Assembly: GCA_958496175.1 (NCBI GenBank) | Contig: OY292279.1 | Span: forward strand, 15,624,001 to 15,688,000 | Reading direction: 5' to 3' | Source of the DNA: Sisyra terminalis | Taxonomy: Eukaryota; Arthropoda; Insecta; Neuroptera; Sisyridae | DNA: 64,000 nt | In this document: one piece after another, positions 36,501 to 48,244 of the stretch | Position numbering within the stretch: position 1 is the stretch's first letter | Layout of the letters: each line of letters begins with the position of its first letter | Made by a program: the position numbers and the translations under genes | The notes under the pieces: model-generated | What the model saw: the letters and a program-made list of their open reading frames with translations, nothing else | What the model was told of the DNA's origin: nothing | Databases searched by the model: none

Positions 36501-38236
36501 GTGGTTGACTATATTAATAGATATTTTTTTCAATATAGACATATTGACCATCAGGATTGTGGTTCCTTTATCCAAACTGAGTTAGAAGGAAGTTACAATT
36601 GAGTTAGAAGGAAATTTATTTTGGTACAATCCTCAGCATCACAGTATCTCAATTGTACTACTGTTAGATTTGGAAAATTTCACAAGGGAAACTAATAATT
36701 GTCAGAAAATTCAATTTTCTTTCCGGTTGAGATACAAACGATAATTCAACGAGTACTATCAACTAAAGAAGACAATTCAGGTTCTTTAAGATAGGATTGT
36801 TTTATTTGATGTTTTTTAATTTTCAAGTTAGCTACGTTTCGTTACGTATCGTAACTTCATCAACACATCATTTAAAAAGTCCGATCTTAAATAACAAATA
36901 ACCTGAATTGTCTTCTATATTTAATAAAACCTAAGATCTGAATTTTATCTTTTAGTACTATCAATTACAGACCAGCAACCAGAATAATTAGCCAAAAAAA
37001 TAGTTAGTACTTCATAAAAGAAAATTAACGATTGTTTTTCAAATCTAACAATGAAGTAATTAGAGTTTAATTACATTTACATAAACCGTTATTACCATGG
37101 TTTGTATTGAGTTGGAATGAAATTTTTTTCGGAAAATTCTTCTATGGACCAACATCAAAATTGCACTCGAATATTATTTCTTTGTACTTCAGTTGGAAAA
37201 AAAATAACAGGCGTTATAAAATTCAACAATCATTTACAAAATCACCATTTTCGGTACTATCAAGTACAAACAAGAGTCAATCTACAAATATATTTATAAT
37301 TTTAATTTGATATAGTCGGGAGTTAATTTGACGGCTGATCCCCAGACTATTTTAGAAATATCCACGCAATTGATATACGCAATAGGTTTTATAATTTGTA
37401 TGAGTCTTATTTATGTTAAAAAAGTTTCTACCAGTTCCTAGATACAAAAAAAATATGTAAATCAACATGATATGATGTTACCAGCTTGCTTTGTTGGCCA
37501 TCTTGATTTCAATGATTTACTATGATTTTGCACATTTGTGATCTAAGGTTGAATGGCATAAAATCTAAATAAAATAAGGGTTTTCTATTCAAATAAGAAT
37601 TTGTATACATAAATCATAATTGTTTTCTTAAATCAGTATGTGTCTTAAAACTACCACCTTACCTGATTTAAATATTAAACTCTCGGCTAAAATTGGATCT
37701 AATTCATTTTGGATAAAAAGATCTGAATGATCCATGAAATGATCGAAATCTTTTATAGTAATATCCCGAATGAGACCTGGATCGTTAATGACTATAGTTG
37801 GCTTAGTTAGTAGAACGCTTTTAAAAAATCTAAAAAAATATAAGATATTTCTGGAATTGTACTCCTTTTAATTGAAAATATCATATTTTGTTTTCGGTCA
37901 ATTTATGTAGGTATTCTAGATTTCTTTACTTCGCAACAATAATCCTGACTGTTAATTTTAAAAATATTTTTTTCATTTTTGGGAAAATTGAATTATTTTT
38001 TCATTTTTTAATTTTTAATGTTTTTTTTATTAAACTTACGGTTCATCTCTAAAATTATGATAGTCATCCAAAAATTCATCAACTAGTGAATTTAATCCTA
38101 GCATCGTTTTATCACCAACAATTGGCCATGTTTTTTTATACGCTACATTTTTACTTTGCCAACTTCGGTTAGGCTTAATGGCAAATTTGTAGTATAAATA
38201 AAATACCACCAACACTATCAACAGGAGCACATACAT
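33519..38236 (-). CDS. Cytochrome P450, CYP9 family (locus B), complete
   Basis: ER-anchored monooxygenase and closest paralogue of pseudogenes C and D. Exons (minus): 38236-38040, 37829-37663, 35771-35446, 35373-35142, 35089-34868, 34805-34548, 33691-33519, joining in frame to 524 aa. The start ATG opens a MYVLLLIVLVVFYLYY membrane anchor. Motifs: C-helix WRNLR (about 125-129), I-helix GGYDTT (324-329), ExxR as EALR (382-385), PERF (440-443), haem loop FGNGPRNCIG with Cys466; the protein ends in W-V-E-L-K-L-R-D-K-I. Intron 2 is 1.9 kb and holds a hairpin repeat. Intron 3 (72 bp) is identical to that of C and D. No disabling change is seen, so I take it as functional. Confidence 0.94.
36770..36960 (-). 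repeat. Hairpin repeat in intron 2 of locus B
   Basis: Left arm AGAAGACAATTCAGGTTC...AAGATAGGA and right arm TCCGATCTTAAATAA...CCTGAATTGTCTTC are inverted copies. A minus core lies at 36864-36837: TTGATGA (first base off consensus), a perfect GTTACG/CGTAAC stem around ATA, then GAAACG. Confidence 0.7.
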
Positions 38237-38716
38237 TATGATATGTTTATCTTACATCCACTTCACGTTTGGAAATGAAGCTAGATCTATACTTTTTGTT
38301 TATTAAAAGCAATGACATATTTGATTAGATTAAATTACAAATTTTCGGTGAAGGTCAAAGTTTAAGAAGACAAAAATAAATGCTAGTTCACAGTCATGGA
38401 CAGCTGGAAAATGGAAAGCAAACATGGATAAATAGAGATAGAGTCGAAGCGAAATTTCAAATCTAATTACTTTTTTTGTCTTTCAATTACACAATCATAG
38501 GATTTACTCCTATATAAAACAACGCTTAGACCTGTAATAACATACGCATGTCCACTCTGGAGTTTGATAAGCAAAAGCAAGTATCAAACTGTTAATAAAG
38601 TGCCAAATAAGTTATAAAGAAGCCTAGGAAATTGTCCAACAAAATAAAAGATTTGTGATATATATGAAGGACTACAGAGGTTACCACAAGATCTATGAAT
38701 TCTGACCTTAAAATAC
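38237..38716. other. Upstream region of locus B
   Basis: Between the start of locus B and the solo LTR. No clear TATA box or initiator found. Confidence 0.35.
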
Positions 38717-38720
38717 ATAT

Positions 38721-39201
38721 TGTAACGTGACATCTCAAAACTGGATTGAGATGGCGTTTTTACGTTCTTTTAATTTCTTTTGGAAATAAATAATCACTTT
38801 CACACTTAACAATCCCTTTTTATTATTACACTTGTATACACTTTTTACTATACAATCACACTTGTCAAAACAATCACTTAAATGACAATAATCACTTTTA
38901 ATTCAAATCACACTAAAAATCGCTTTATAATCGCTTTGTTGAAATGAAAATTCACAACTGAATTTCTGTACAGAACTCCGATACAGGACTGTCCCTGGGC
39001 TTGAGCTGAGCGACTTATATACCCGCAACCCAACATTCTAGAATGTACTCCATTGTTCGCCAACATTCCACCACCTACTACATGTTTCCAGAACAATTTT
39101 TATGTACATTCGCATTGGTGAGAGAGAGATAGATGTAACTCAGCCAATCGCGTGCCGGCAGGGCTAAAAGAGAGAGACAGACTTCTTCCTTTTCTGTTAC
39201 A
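38721..39201 (-). mobile_element. Solo LTR of a Ty3/Gypsy-type retrotransposon (copy 2)
   Basis: Reverse-complement relative of 11454-11907, with TGTAAC/GTTACA ends and a different 4-bp duplication, ATAT (38717-38720 and 39202-39205), so it is an independent insertion. On the minus strand it keeps TATATAA (39021-39015), TTCTAGAA (39043-39036), a second nTTCnnGAAn site (39093-39086) and GA/CT repeats near 39120-39180. It lies about 480 bp upstream of P450 locus B in the same orientation, so its promoter would point at B. Confidence 0.8.
39015..39093 (-). promoter_or_regulatory. Heat-shock-like promoter inside solo LTR 2
   Basis: nTTCnnGAAn elements at 39086-39093 and 39036-39043 precede TATATAA at 39021-39015 on the minus strand, the same order and similar spacing as in LTR 1. 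The central two bases of one element differ between copies while the TTC and GAA halves are kept. Confidence 0.55.
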
Positions 39202-39205
39202 ATAT

Positions 39206-40480
39206 ATTTAAGTTAATATGTTATGTTGGATTGTATATGCTTCAGAGACTCAAAAAGTTTCGCATCGATCATTTTAAAACTTTTACACAATGTTGAATTC
39301 ATAAACGTGCATTTTTTATTGAACGAGAGCACCAAGTAGAGTTTCACATCAACAGGTACAGCGGAAAATTTAATGGGTTGACAAGAGGATATTTTTATCC
39401 TTATTTTAGCAGAAAAATAAATATTTTTAAAGAATTTCTTTAACCTTATTAAAAATGTTTATTTTCAGGGTATACTCTTCATACTTCAGGGTATACTCTT
39501 CTGTTTTATGAACGATATTTTATCATAACACCATCATCTATCCCGTTCATGATCCAACGATATTGAACTATAAACTGAAAGGTTTTTACAATTTTGTACC
39601 GCATGTTATTATTTGGAAACATTTTATACTAATACATGTATTAAAATGGTGGTGGAAATCATCGAAAATATCGATATATCGCCCACAATCGATATACCGT
39701 CCACAATCGATATATCGAACAATGTTGCATTCCTAAACCTGAGGCTATGCAGATTACTTGAAACTATTAAATTCACTAAAAGGAAAAGGATTGTTAAGTT
39801 GGTAAATAATCACAGTGCTAATATTTATTCTTTGATTCAAGTGGTAAATTACGAATGTATCTTAACAGAGCTATTTTAAAAGCAGGGAATCTATCCTAGA
39901 CTTACCATTCACGTCACCATGGCGGTCAATATAATTATTGGTGGTTCAAGGGCCATATAGACAATTTATCAAATTGGTAAATTTGTTCAACATTTATAAA
40001 AATTACAATGACGATTCTTGTCACGTCTTCAATCAATTTCAAGTAGCTGAAAGTAACGTTATGATAAATAAATTTTTAAATTCGTCTCTGTACTCATTGA
40101 CAAAAGAAAAATTATCAGGAACTATAGATAGTTAGAACAATACGTACCAATATTATTACGAAAAGGATTAACATTTTCCATTTTGGTCATTGAAATTAAA
40201 TTTGTTTTTTGATAAACAATTTGTTGATGGGCTAATGAATGCTTTATTCAAAAATTCTCAATAAATAATATTAAAAACTAGGCATTATCCGCTATTTCGT
40301 CTGCATGACACAAAAATATAAAAAAAATGATATTAAATACTTTCACTGATAGTTGGAACTTTGAACATACCAATTACAATTTTTCCAATTAAAAATAATT
40401 TTTCATGTCTCAAAACTTCAATCTATGCTTTTATTTAAACAGCTAATAATTGCATTGATAAATATTTTATTTATTTCCGT
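39206..40480. other. Intergenic with a short tandem repeat
   Basis: Holds about three copies of a unit like ATCGATATATCGCCCACA at about 39668-39722. Two plus frames around it (39613-39879, 39938-40135) resemble no known family; I do not call them genes. Confidence 0.4.
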
Positions 40481-40700
40481 GTCATAATTATAAATTAATG
40501 AATAGTGATATATGTCCCATTTTAACATTGATAAGAATTTTATTTATTTCCGAATCACTATAAATTAAAGGATAGTAATATATGTCTTATGAGACTCAAC
40601 TTCTTCTTTATTACCACACGTTTCAAGAGTTTTTGACTGTCATCATCCGGTAATAATTATTATGTCAATTGTAAACAAATTTTAATAATAAATATTAAAT
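40480..40700 (-). repeat. Hairpin-family repeat with duplicated tail and hammerhead-like core
   Basis: The unit TTTTATTTATTTCCG...ATATGTC occurs twice in tandem (about 40488-40520 and 40530-40592) and also at 25965. A minus core lies at 40649-40620: CGGATGA (second base off consensus), a GACAGT/ACTCTT stem with one mismatch, then GAAACG. The sequence after the core resembles that after the Penelope-linked core at 7956. Confidence 0.6.
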
Positions 40701-40732
40701 ATTTCTTGTAAAGTTTCAGATCCTCAATGATG

Positions 40733-40870
40733 ATAAATTGGTAAAAAATATTCAGAGGACAAGGATCAAATAATAATCAGTTAAAACTATTTATTACATG
40801 CGCATGTAATAAATAGTTTTAACTGATTATTATTTAATCCTAGTCCTCTGAATATTTTTTACCAATTTAT
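40733..40870. repeat. 138-bp near-perfect palindrome
   Basis: Centred on CATGCGCATG at 40797-40806, with arms running ATAAATTGG to CCAATTTAT and only two or three mismatches. No spacer. It abuts the left edge of the P450 pseudogene duplication. Confidence 0.85.
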
Positions 40871-41250
40871 TAAATATTTCCTGTCTTTATTTATCTTTCA
40901 AAAGTACCAAGGGGAAGTATAATAAATGTTATCAAATGAAATAGATTGCACTTGAAATCAGCGTCCTCTTTTATAATTGTTTCTGAATAAGAAAAAACGA
41001 ATATTTAGTAGTTACTTTTTTGTCCGATTGTAGTCTTATCAAATTTTAAGCACTACAGATTTTTTTCAATAAAACCATATGAAAAAGTAATTTGGTCTGA
41101 TGAAAAATTGCCTTTATTTTCTTATTATTTATCTCTATCTCCTTAACAAAACAATAGTTTAATCAAATATGACATTAATTATATTAAACAACAAATACAG
41201 ATCATGCTTCATTTCAACGTTTGCAGTAGATGTAAGTCAAACATATTAAA

Positions 41251-44144
41251 ATGTATGTGCTACTTTTGATAATATCGGCGGTAATTTATATATACTACAA
41301 ATATGCCATTAAACCTAACCGATATTGGCAAGTAGAAATGTGCCATATAAAAAAGTTTTGCCATTCGTTGGTGATAAGTATATGCTGGGATTAGCTTCAG
41401 TTGTAGATAAAATATTAGATGACTATCATGATTTTAAAGATGAACCGTAAGTTTAAAAATGACTTTTAAAGGTAAATCGAGAAAAATTCCGTGAAATATT
41501 CTTTTTCTTCTTCTTTTTTTCTTAGATTTTTTGGAAATAATTTACTGTCGAAGCCATCAGTAGTCGTAATGATCTACAACTAATTCGAGATATTACCATT
41601 AAAGATTTTGATCACTTTATGGACCATTCAGAACTTTTTATACGAAATGAATTAGATCCAATATTAGCCGATAGTTTAGTATTTAAATCAGGTAAGTTTG
41701 TAGTCTTAAGTATTCTGAACATTACGAAAAATAACTAAGACTGTTTACACCAGTGGTGTCCAGCATTTTGTATACCATGTGCCAAATTTTTTACCATCAA
41801 GGCTAGATGCACCTTACAACTTGAACAATCTTTTCCTTTTAACATTCAAATTTGTGGTTGTAAAATAGAGATAGGAATAGAAACTACTTCGCGAATGGAA
41901 GGAAAATGAATACCTCAATAACGAATTTCAATGAATTAATTTACGTCATTTCAAAAGCCACGTTTTTTAGAGTATTAATCTATAATAGTCAGAAATACTA
42001 ATAATATGGATGAGATGGTAATCGCTGTTGAGAAAAATCCGAAAAAATAAAAATATGGATTCGTCTATATTAAAGAAAATGGCCAGAAATATGCAATGCA
42101 TCGTTTGTGATTGCTTAATGGTATCACATTGGACACATGTGCTATGGTTTGGCCACCACTGGTTTATACAATGTGTAAAATATATTGTAATCTTATTTAT
42201 GTAATAGAATTTACAAAAATAAGCTTTAAACATAAATTAAAAAAAAATCAAAGAAATGCATTACTGACGTATTATCCAGATACATATTTCGATTTCCAAG
42301 CATTCCTCCTTAGTGTACATCATGTAGTATTGGATCATATTATTTTTCGTCTATTACTTTATACAATTTGGCCGTAAGGTTTTGACCATACTATACATAG
42401 CATGATCTGTAGTTTTTTAATTAAAACCTAAGAAAATTTCGAACACTATTTGAGCTGCAATTGATTCAGTTGTCCCCACTATCACTTCGCTCCTGGGAAA
42501 TTGTCCGAAAATTGAGATTAGTAGACGTATATTTGGATCTGAAGAACACATTCTAGGATGTCAGCCGAACAGTGACAATATTTAGTTAATCAAAATCAAC
42601 TTTATGATAGAATTTGAAATTAAACATTCCAAAATTTAGATAAAACATTAATAACAATATCCAATTAGCCTGAATTTAGCACATGAAGAAGATTTGGGGA
42701 TATAAAAGTGCTCGTAGATATAGAATTGGGTACAACTGTCTGGGTGGGATCGTAAAATTTATCAATCATTAAATATAATGATGTAATATGTTTATATTTA
42801 AGGCATACCATGGAGAAATCTTCGATCAATTTTAAGTCCATTATTTACGGGAAGGAAAATGAGAATAATGTTCGATTTGGTCGTTGAATGTAGTGAAAAT
42901 CTAACAAACTTTTATTTGGAAAAAATGAAGCATGGAAATTCAGAAATAATAGAAATGAAAGATGTTTGTGGTCGACTATCAGGCGATACGATTGCATCTT
43001 GTGCTTTCGGAATCAAATGTGATTCAGTTAGGGACCCGAAAAATGAGTTCTGCAAAATGACCAAGGACTTAGTCAATTTCAGTTTCTATAGGGCTGTGAC
43101 TACTATGCTCTTTACAAAAATATGCAAGGTGTGTTATAAAAGTTATCTTAGTTATTTGATTTATAAGTGATCAATAAATAATTATTTTCTTCATTTGAAG
43201 AAACTAAACTTTGGATTAGTTCCGAAACGCGTATACAAATATTTTCAATCATTTAAAAATAAAGAACTACTAATTGAAAAGGGAATGAAAGTCACAATTC
43301 CAGTAGTGGGAATTCATATGGATTCCAGGTACTTTCCCAATCCTTGCAAGTTTGTTCCGGAACGTTTAAGCAAAGAAAATCATCATAAGATTCAGGACTT
43401 CACATACTTTCCTTTCGGAAGTGGACCAAGAAACTGCATTGGTAATTTTTTCTATTTTATTTTGTCTTTTTTAACATTTTCACTAAGTTTTGAATTTTTT
43501 AAAAAGTAGTTTTAAATCAATTTAATTTGAACTTAAATCGATTAAAATACTTTTATCAATCCCGTCTAGTTGTTGATGTTATCAATGATGATTTTTTACC
43601 TATTTTTTCAAAAACTACTACTCTTAAAACTACTTTCTCTTTAGAGTCAAATATAGTTTAGAGTACAATTAATCAATTTATTTAAAAGAATTTAATATTT
43701 AGTGGATCTTGAATTCATACACTTTATTATGACGGCAATAAAGTTAAATCCAAATTAGCAAGGTTTATTTCGATGCAGTAATGCAAAATAATAACTTTAG
43801 GTATCAAACATTGTAGTACATACTTCAAAAAGAGAATTCAATTTAGTTTTACAATAGGTCCATAGTAAATCATTAAAAGAAAAATACTTCAATTAAATAG
43901 GCCAAGAACTTTATTTTTGTAAAAGTTTTTTAATAAGAAATTTAAGAAAATCATAACTATTTTATTTTCAGGTTCCCGATTTGGATTGATGCAAATGAAA
44001 GTTGCACTTATACCATTACTGTCCAAATTTAATGTCTGCGTTTGTTCAAAAACTCAAATACCAATAAAATATCGGAAGTCTCCATTACAAGTTACACCCG
44101 AAAATGGGATTTGGGTGGAATTAAAATTAAGAGATAAAATATAA
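41251..44144 (+). pseudogene. CYP9 cytochrome P450 pseudogene (locus C)
   Basis: Exons by homology to locus B: 41251-41446, 41526-41691, 42803-43128, 43201-43441, 43972-44144. Three lesions are visible. Exon 1 is 196 nt instead of 197, with a frameshift just after the N-R-Y-W-Q segment. Exon 2 is 166 nt instead of 167, with a frameshift before L-I-R-D-I. The fourth exon joins the start of exon 4 (...Y-F-Q-S-F) in frame to the middle of exon 6 (K-N-K-E-L-L-I-E-K-G), deleting the I-helix, exon 5 and the ExxR motif. The haem loop [10 protein letters not shown] is still present. Splice sites look intact. It cannot give a working enzyme. Confidence 0.92.
41751..42161. mobile_element. Non-autonomous hAT element in intron 2 of pseudogene C
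   Basis: Ends CAGTGGTGTCCAGC (left) and GCCACCACTG (right), flanked by GTTTACAC (41743-41750) and GTTTATAC (42162-42169), an 8-bp duplication with one change. The right-arm duplicate keeps the corresponding end at about 51128, with its other end deleted. Confidence 0.75.
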
Positions 44145-44519
44145 AAACAGTTTTGTATAGCCTTTGTTACTAACAAAGAATTTATTAATTAAATTACTAT
44201 TTTTCAAAAATATTAATGCAGTTTTTCAATGTTAATAAAACAGTTGTAAAATTATAGAAACATACTTTTAATAAAAAGCTATAAATACATCGCTTAATGC
44301 GTAAATTTCGGCTAATTTATAACACTACTAGCTAAATCCGGCAGTCGTTGTTCTGCTAGCCATTAGTTGTAAATAGATAAAGTGAATTTAGGAAAAAAAA
44401 GCTTCAATTTTTTTAGAATCACCTCCCTTATCATTCTGCAGAATCCCTCGTTGTACCAATTATAACTCACCTTCAATATATACATTAATCAATTCCGATT
44501 TGAGAACCTCTACCTCTAA

Positions 44520-44975
44520 AAATCACTATACCATCATAACATTAAAGTATTGACAGTTAACGATTATTGTATTGATTGTTGAAAAAGCCGTTTTTTGCGA
44601 TCGCAGGTATGTTACTGACTCAAGAAAAGATAAAAACAATTATTAAAGCGGATTATATATCGTGACAAAATTTGAGCTAAATGGATGCAAAACTTTTTGA
44701 GTTTTTGAAATCTACACAAACCATCATAACAATTCTATATAAGTAGATAAACATAGTATTATTATTCATTGTTTATTTAAATCAGATATTGTCCGAGGTG
44801 ACTTTTATAAAATGTATACATTTTATAATGACCATAATGATGAAAATCAATGTATTATAAATGTTTACAGTGTATCTAAATTTAGTATGGAGAATTTGAG
44901 ATATAACTTTAATGGTGGCCCGCGGAGTTATGATGCATTTCCGAAGTGACCCGCAATACAATTTGGGTTGGCTGA
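44520..44975. mobile_element. hAT-like non-autonomous repeat (copy 2)
   Basis: Reverse-complement relative of 28362-28595: GGTGGCCCGCGGAGTTATGA and ATGCATTTCCGAAGTG match the first copy, and both end near GTCAATACTT plus AGTGATTTT. About 200 bp of extra sequence sits inside. The terminal GTTGGC is degenerate. Confidence 0.5.
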
Positions 44976-44989
44976 AGAAGAAGAACATA

Positions 44990-45900
44990 GATATTTAATT
45001 AAAGAGTCCAATTTATATCCAATTAATGAATATCCATTTAATTATTTTAATCGGGCATCTTCTAATTGCAACTTTTATTATTAATAATTAAACGTAAATA
45101 GGCAACTTTTTCTTCCGATGAAAAACTAGTTGAGCTTGATAACAAAGTTTCTATCAAATCAGTAAAACTGTCTTTAAATTGGAACCATAAAAGAAACCAC
45201 AATAAATTATTAGTACAACTATTTAGATTAGACTTGTTTGTGACCTTTATACTTATTTTTGGTGAAACACGCCTAAAATGTACCTGAAAACAAAATATTA
45301 TCAAAATGAATAAACCTGTTATTGAATCATACGAAAGAATGCAGGTAGGCAGAAATTTACGTTCGAATTATCGACCTTTGATCTATAATGATAAATATTG
45401 TGACCAAAACCGACTTAATGCCACAGTGTTGTGAAATTGCAAACGATTCTCTACCTTCTATCAACGGGTGGTATAAAATAACATAATAAAAGCTTGAAGG
45501 CCAAAATGTGTTGAAAAGGTAAGGTCAAGGGTGTTACTAATGGATTTGGTAACAGATATTAATGTAATTATAATTGACAACAAATAATAAATACCTCAAA
45601 CTGGTTCCAAATTCCTTAAACGATATATTTAAAGCTGCCATTCTCTCATTTTGACTTCATATGCATACGAAAAATCCTTAAATTCTCACCTATATATGAG
45701 TTTAAAGCAATACATAGATATTTCTTAACATATTTTTGTTTTTGTCTATTTGTGTCTTTCAAAATTGAATTTTTTTTTTTTGGCCAATTCGATATAAAGA
45801 TCGAATTAATCAGGGACGGGAAGCTTACTGGAAATATTCCTGTTTTCTTTAGCATTTCCTTAAACATATTATTTTATATATTTTTTAATATTTTATATAT
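44990..45900. other. Spacer between duplication arms, no feature recognised
   Basis: The minus frames at 45062-45304 and 45646-45867 are not recognisable. Confidence 0.35.
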
Positions 45901-45904
45901 TATT

Positions 45905-46120
45905 TTATGGGCGAAACGATATCATTTGTAAACTACTCTTTAGTTTCTGAATATTGTCTAAAGAGTTTTTACAATAATTTCCTATCCCATAAACTACTGA
46001 GCGTAATGGATCTAGTAATGGGACCAACTGGGGCAATTTTACTTTTCCACCAGTACAACATAACCCAGTAGATTCACCGCTGTATTTTAACACCTTACAA
46101 TATTGACAAATGATTGTCAT
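45905..46120 (-). mobile_element. Helitron protein N-terminal remnant
   Basis: A 71-residue minus frame contains C-Q-Y-C-K-V-L-K-Y, then G-L-C-C-T-G-G-K-V-K-L-P and N-I-Q-K-L-K-S-S-L-Q-M-I-S-F. This CxxC...CC-x-GGKVxLP plus NIRxxNxxxQMxSF pattern is the zinc-binding N-terminal region of arthropod Helitron Rep-helicase proteins. The frame ends where the conserved text would continue (S-F-G-A), so only this piece survives. Confidence 0.75.
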
Positions 46121-46699
46121 TCCCCAATTGTATCATATTACAATAAATATTAAGTAAAATATGTAAATAACACATAAATGAAATAATTAAAAATTCCAAA
46201 TTCAAACATTGCTAAGCGTTTTTCAAAATAAATCATATGAGAAATTATTTGGAGAACTAAAAATAAAATTCTAATTCTAATATATGCTATATCTACATCA
46301 GCGAATTAAAGATAATGAACGTAAGGTCTGAATTCTTGATTATTGTTCAAAATTGTTTCAACAAGTGATTTCTTCCCCAATATTCTTTTCTCTTCAACAA
46401 TAGGTAAAACTATATAGGTGAATACTGCATTTATACTATGCCAAAGTATAATTGATTTAGTCCTGAATTTGTATTAAGAATGAAATGTCCCAGAAATTAT
46501 AGAAGAGAAATGTACAGTTATATTTTTATAGTTTATAAAAGAAATTGGTTGTTGGTATAGTGTAGAGAACGATAAGGTTATAGATAGGGAAAAGGGAATC
46601 GAAAAGAATTAGACAAGGATATTGAAAATACCAGCTGATCATTAAATATTTGAATAGAGAGAAAAGAAGTTTGTTAAGTACTTCTGTAACACAATATGT

Positions 46700-46740
46700 A
46701 ATGTAAAGGTAAAGGTAAAGATGTAAATGTAAAGGTACTA
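46700..46740. repeat. Short GTAAAG-type tandem repeat
   Basis: Repeated GTAAAG/GTAAAT hexamers, about 40 bp. Confidence 0.7.
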
Positions 46741-46879
46741 ACCTCCACTAGTTTCATATGTGCATTCATGGTACCCTTCTCAATCAAAAGAATATTATTT
46801 TTTCGACTTCAAAACATAGGATTATATTTATCCTCGTATATAAATCATATGAACTGAGGGTGTAATTCGATTTCCACCG

Positions 46880-47470
46880 AACCCGCGAGACTGACTCATC
46901 GAATCCTTGAGTTTTGATGGAACTCAGATTAAGAACCACGGATCTTATTTGTTTCCGTACTGTATTATTTACCCCTATTTTTGTTCTGACCGGATATTTG
47001 CCTTAAAACCAGTTGTTTTTAGTTTTGCTTTCCGCTGTTTTTATGTCCTATTGTGGCAAATATTTTGTATGATTTGCAATTATTTGGTATTGTCCTTGTT
47101 GATCGTTTTATGTTTCCATAAGTAGTACTAAGTCAGCGGCATATAAATGGGAGTTTAGTATGATGCTGGAATCTAAATATTTTCTGTTTGTTCATTTCAT
47201 TTCCCATTGTTTCAAAATGGCGTCAATGTATATGTTTAAGAATATAGGTGAGGTTAAGGAACTTTTTCTAACTCTTTTGTTTGTCGTTGTTTCTTTAGTT
47301 AGTTTCCTGTCTAGGCCTACTATAATCTTGGTGAAGAAACATAGACATTTCGATGTTCATAGTAAATATCTTCGGTATCCCCGCTCCTTCATGATCTTCC
47401 ATAGTTAACATCGGTTTACATTGTCAAAACTATTCTCCAACTCTTTAAAGCTCATATATGTTTTTTATAT
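46880..47470 (-). mobile_element. RTE-like retrotransposon remnant
   Basis: The minus strand in mixed frames reads L-W-K-I-M-K-E-R-G-Y, then T-K-I-I-V-G-L-D-R-K-L-T-K, then S-P-I-F-L-N-I-Y-I-D-A-I-L and L-Y-A-A-D-L-V-L-L: the order of reverse transcriptase blocks including the catalytic box (YADD, here Y-A-A-D, so inactive). Stops and frameshifts throughout. Confidence 0.65.
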
Positions 47471-47479
47471 GTTGTGTTC

Positions 47480-48244
47480 TCTGTGCTTTTCTATAATTTA
47501 CTATATCGATCCCTTACAAATTTTGCTACCGTTTTTCATACTTTTAGGGGAAATATTTTCAAAAACCCTTTCTTATTATATATCTGCATCTTATAAGAAA
47601 AACACTTTCCAAATTTCATCGACACAAATGTGCACTTATATTTGAAAATACAACGTGAAACGAAAAAAAATAATGACCTTCTTTATGTTAGTTAAAATGA
47701 CTAAAAAGCTATTCGATTTCGGACATTTGGATGATGTACATACAAAATTGTTGGACATAGATGGAAAGCGTGAAAATAAATACGAATATTTCATTTATTT
47801 TCAATAACAATAATTGGTTTTTAAATTGTTCTAAATACCGAAAAAAAGTGAGTATCGAAGATTTTATATTTGAATTGACAGTGAAATATATGGCGACAAA
47901 TTGCTACCTTAATGCTTTTCAGCCGAATATATAATTACTCCAGAACACAACCGTTGGTTCATAAAATAAAATAGATTTTAAAAAGTTTGTTAAAACGAAC
48001 CAAAATTTAAAATCGCCTATTTGGTATAAGTACTACATAAGTATTAAACTTTCATTAATTTATTGAAATGACGTTATATAAAATGTTATTAAAATGATAT
48101 AAAAAAACACTTATATTTTATTTCTAAAAATAATTTTAGTTAAACTTTTTTTATATTAACAATACTTTGATTATTAAATGTAAAATTTCGATTGTAGATT
48201 AACTCTACATTATCTCATATTTAACATTTTATTAAGATAAAACC
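47480..48244. other. Spacer, no feature recognised
   Basis: AT-rich sequence before the right arm of the duplication. Confidence 0.35.

Larger units (their letters stand above)
40868..44345 (+). repeat. Left arm of inverted duplication carrying P450 pseudogene C
   Basis: Homologous in reverse complement to 48245-51551, over P450 exons 3-7, their introns and both flanks. The left edge coincides with ATTAAATATTTCCTG at 40868 and the right edge is near 44345. Compared with the right arm it retains P450 exons 1-2 but has lost the exon 4-6 interval. Confidence 0.8.

Noticed and set aside
39613..40135. Two plus frames as exons of a host gene
   Set aside because: No recognisable domain and no consistent splice junction joining them; part is low-complexity tandem repeat.
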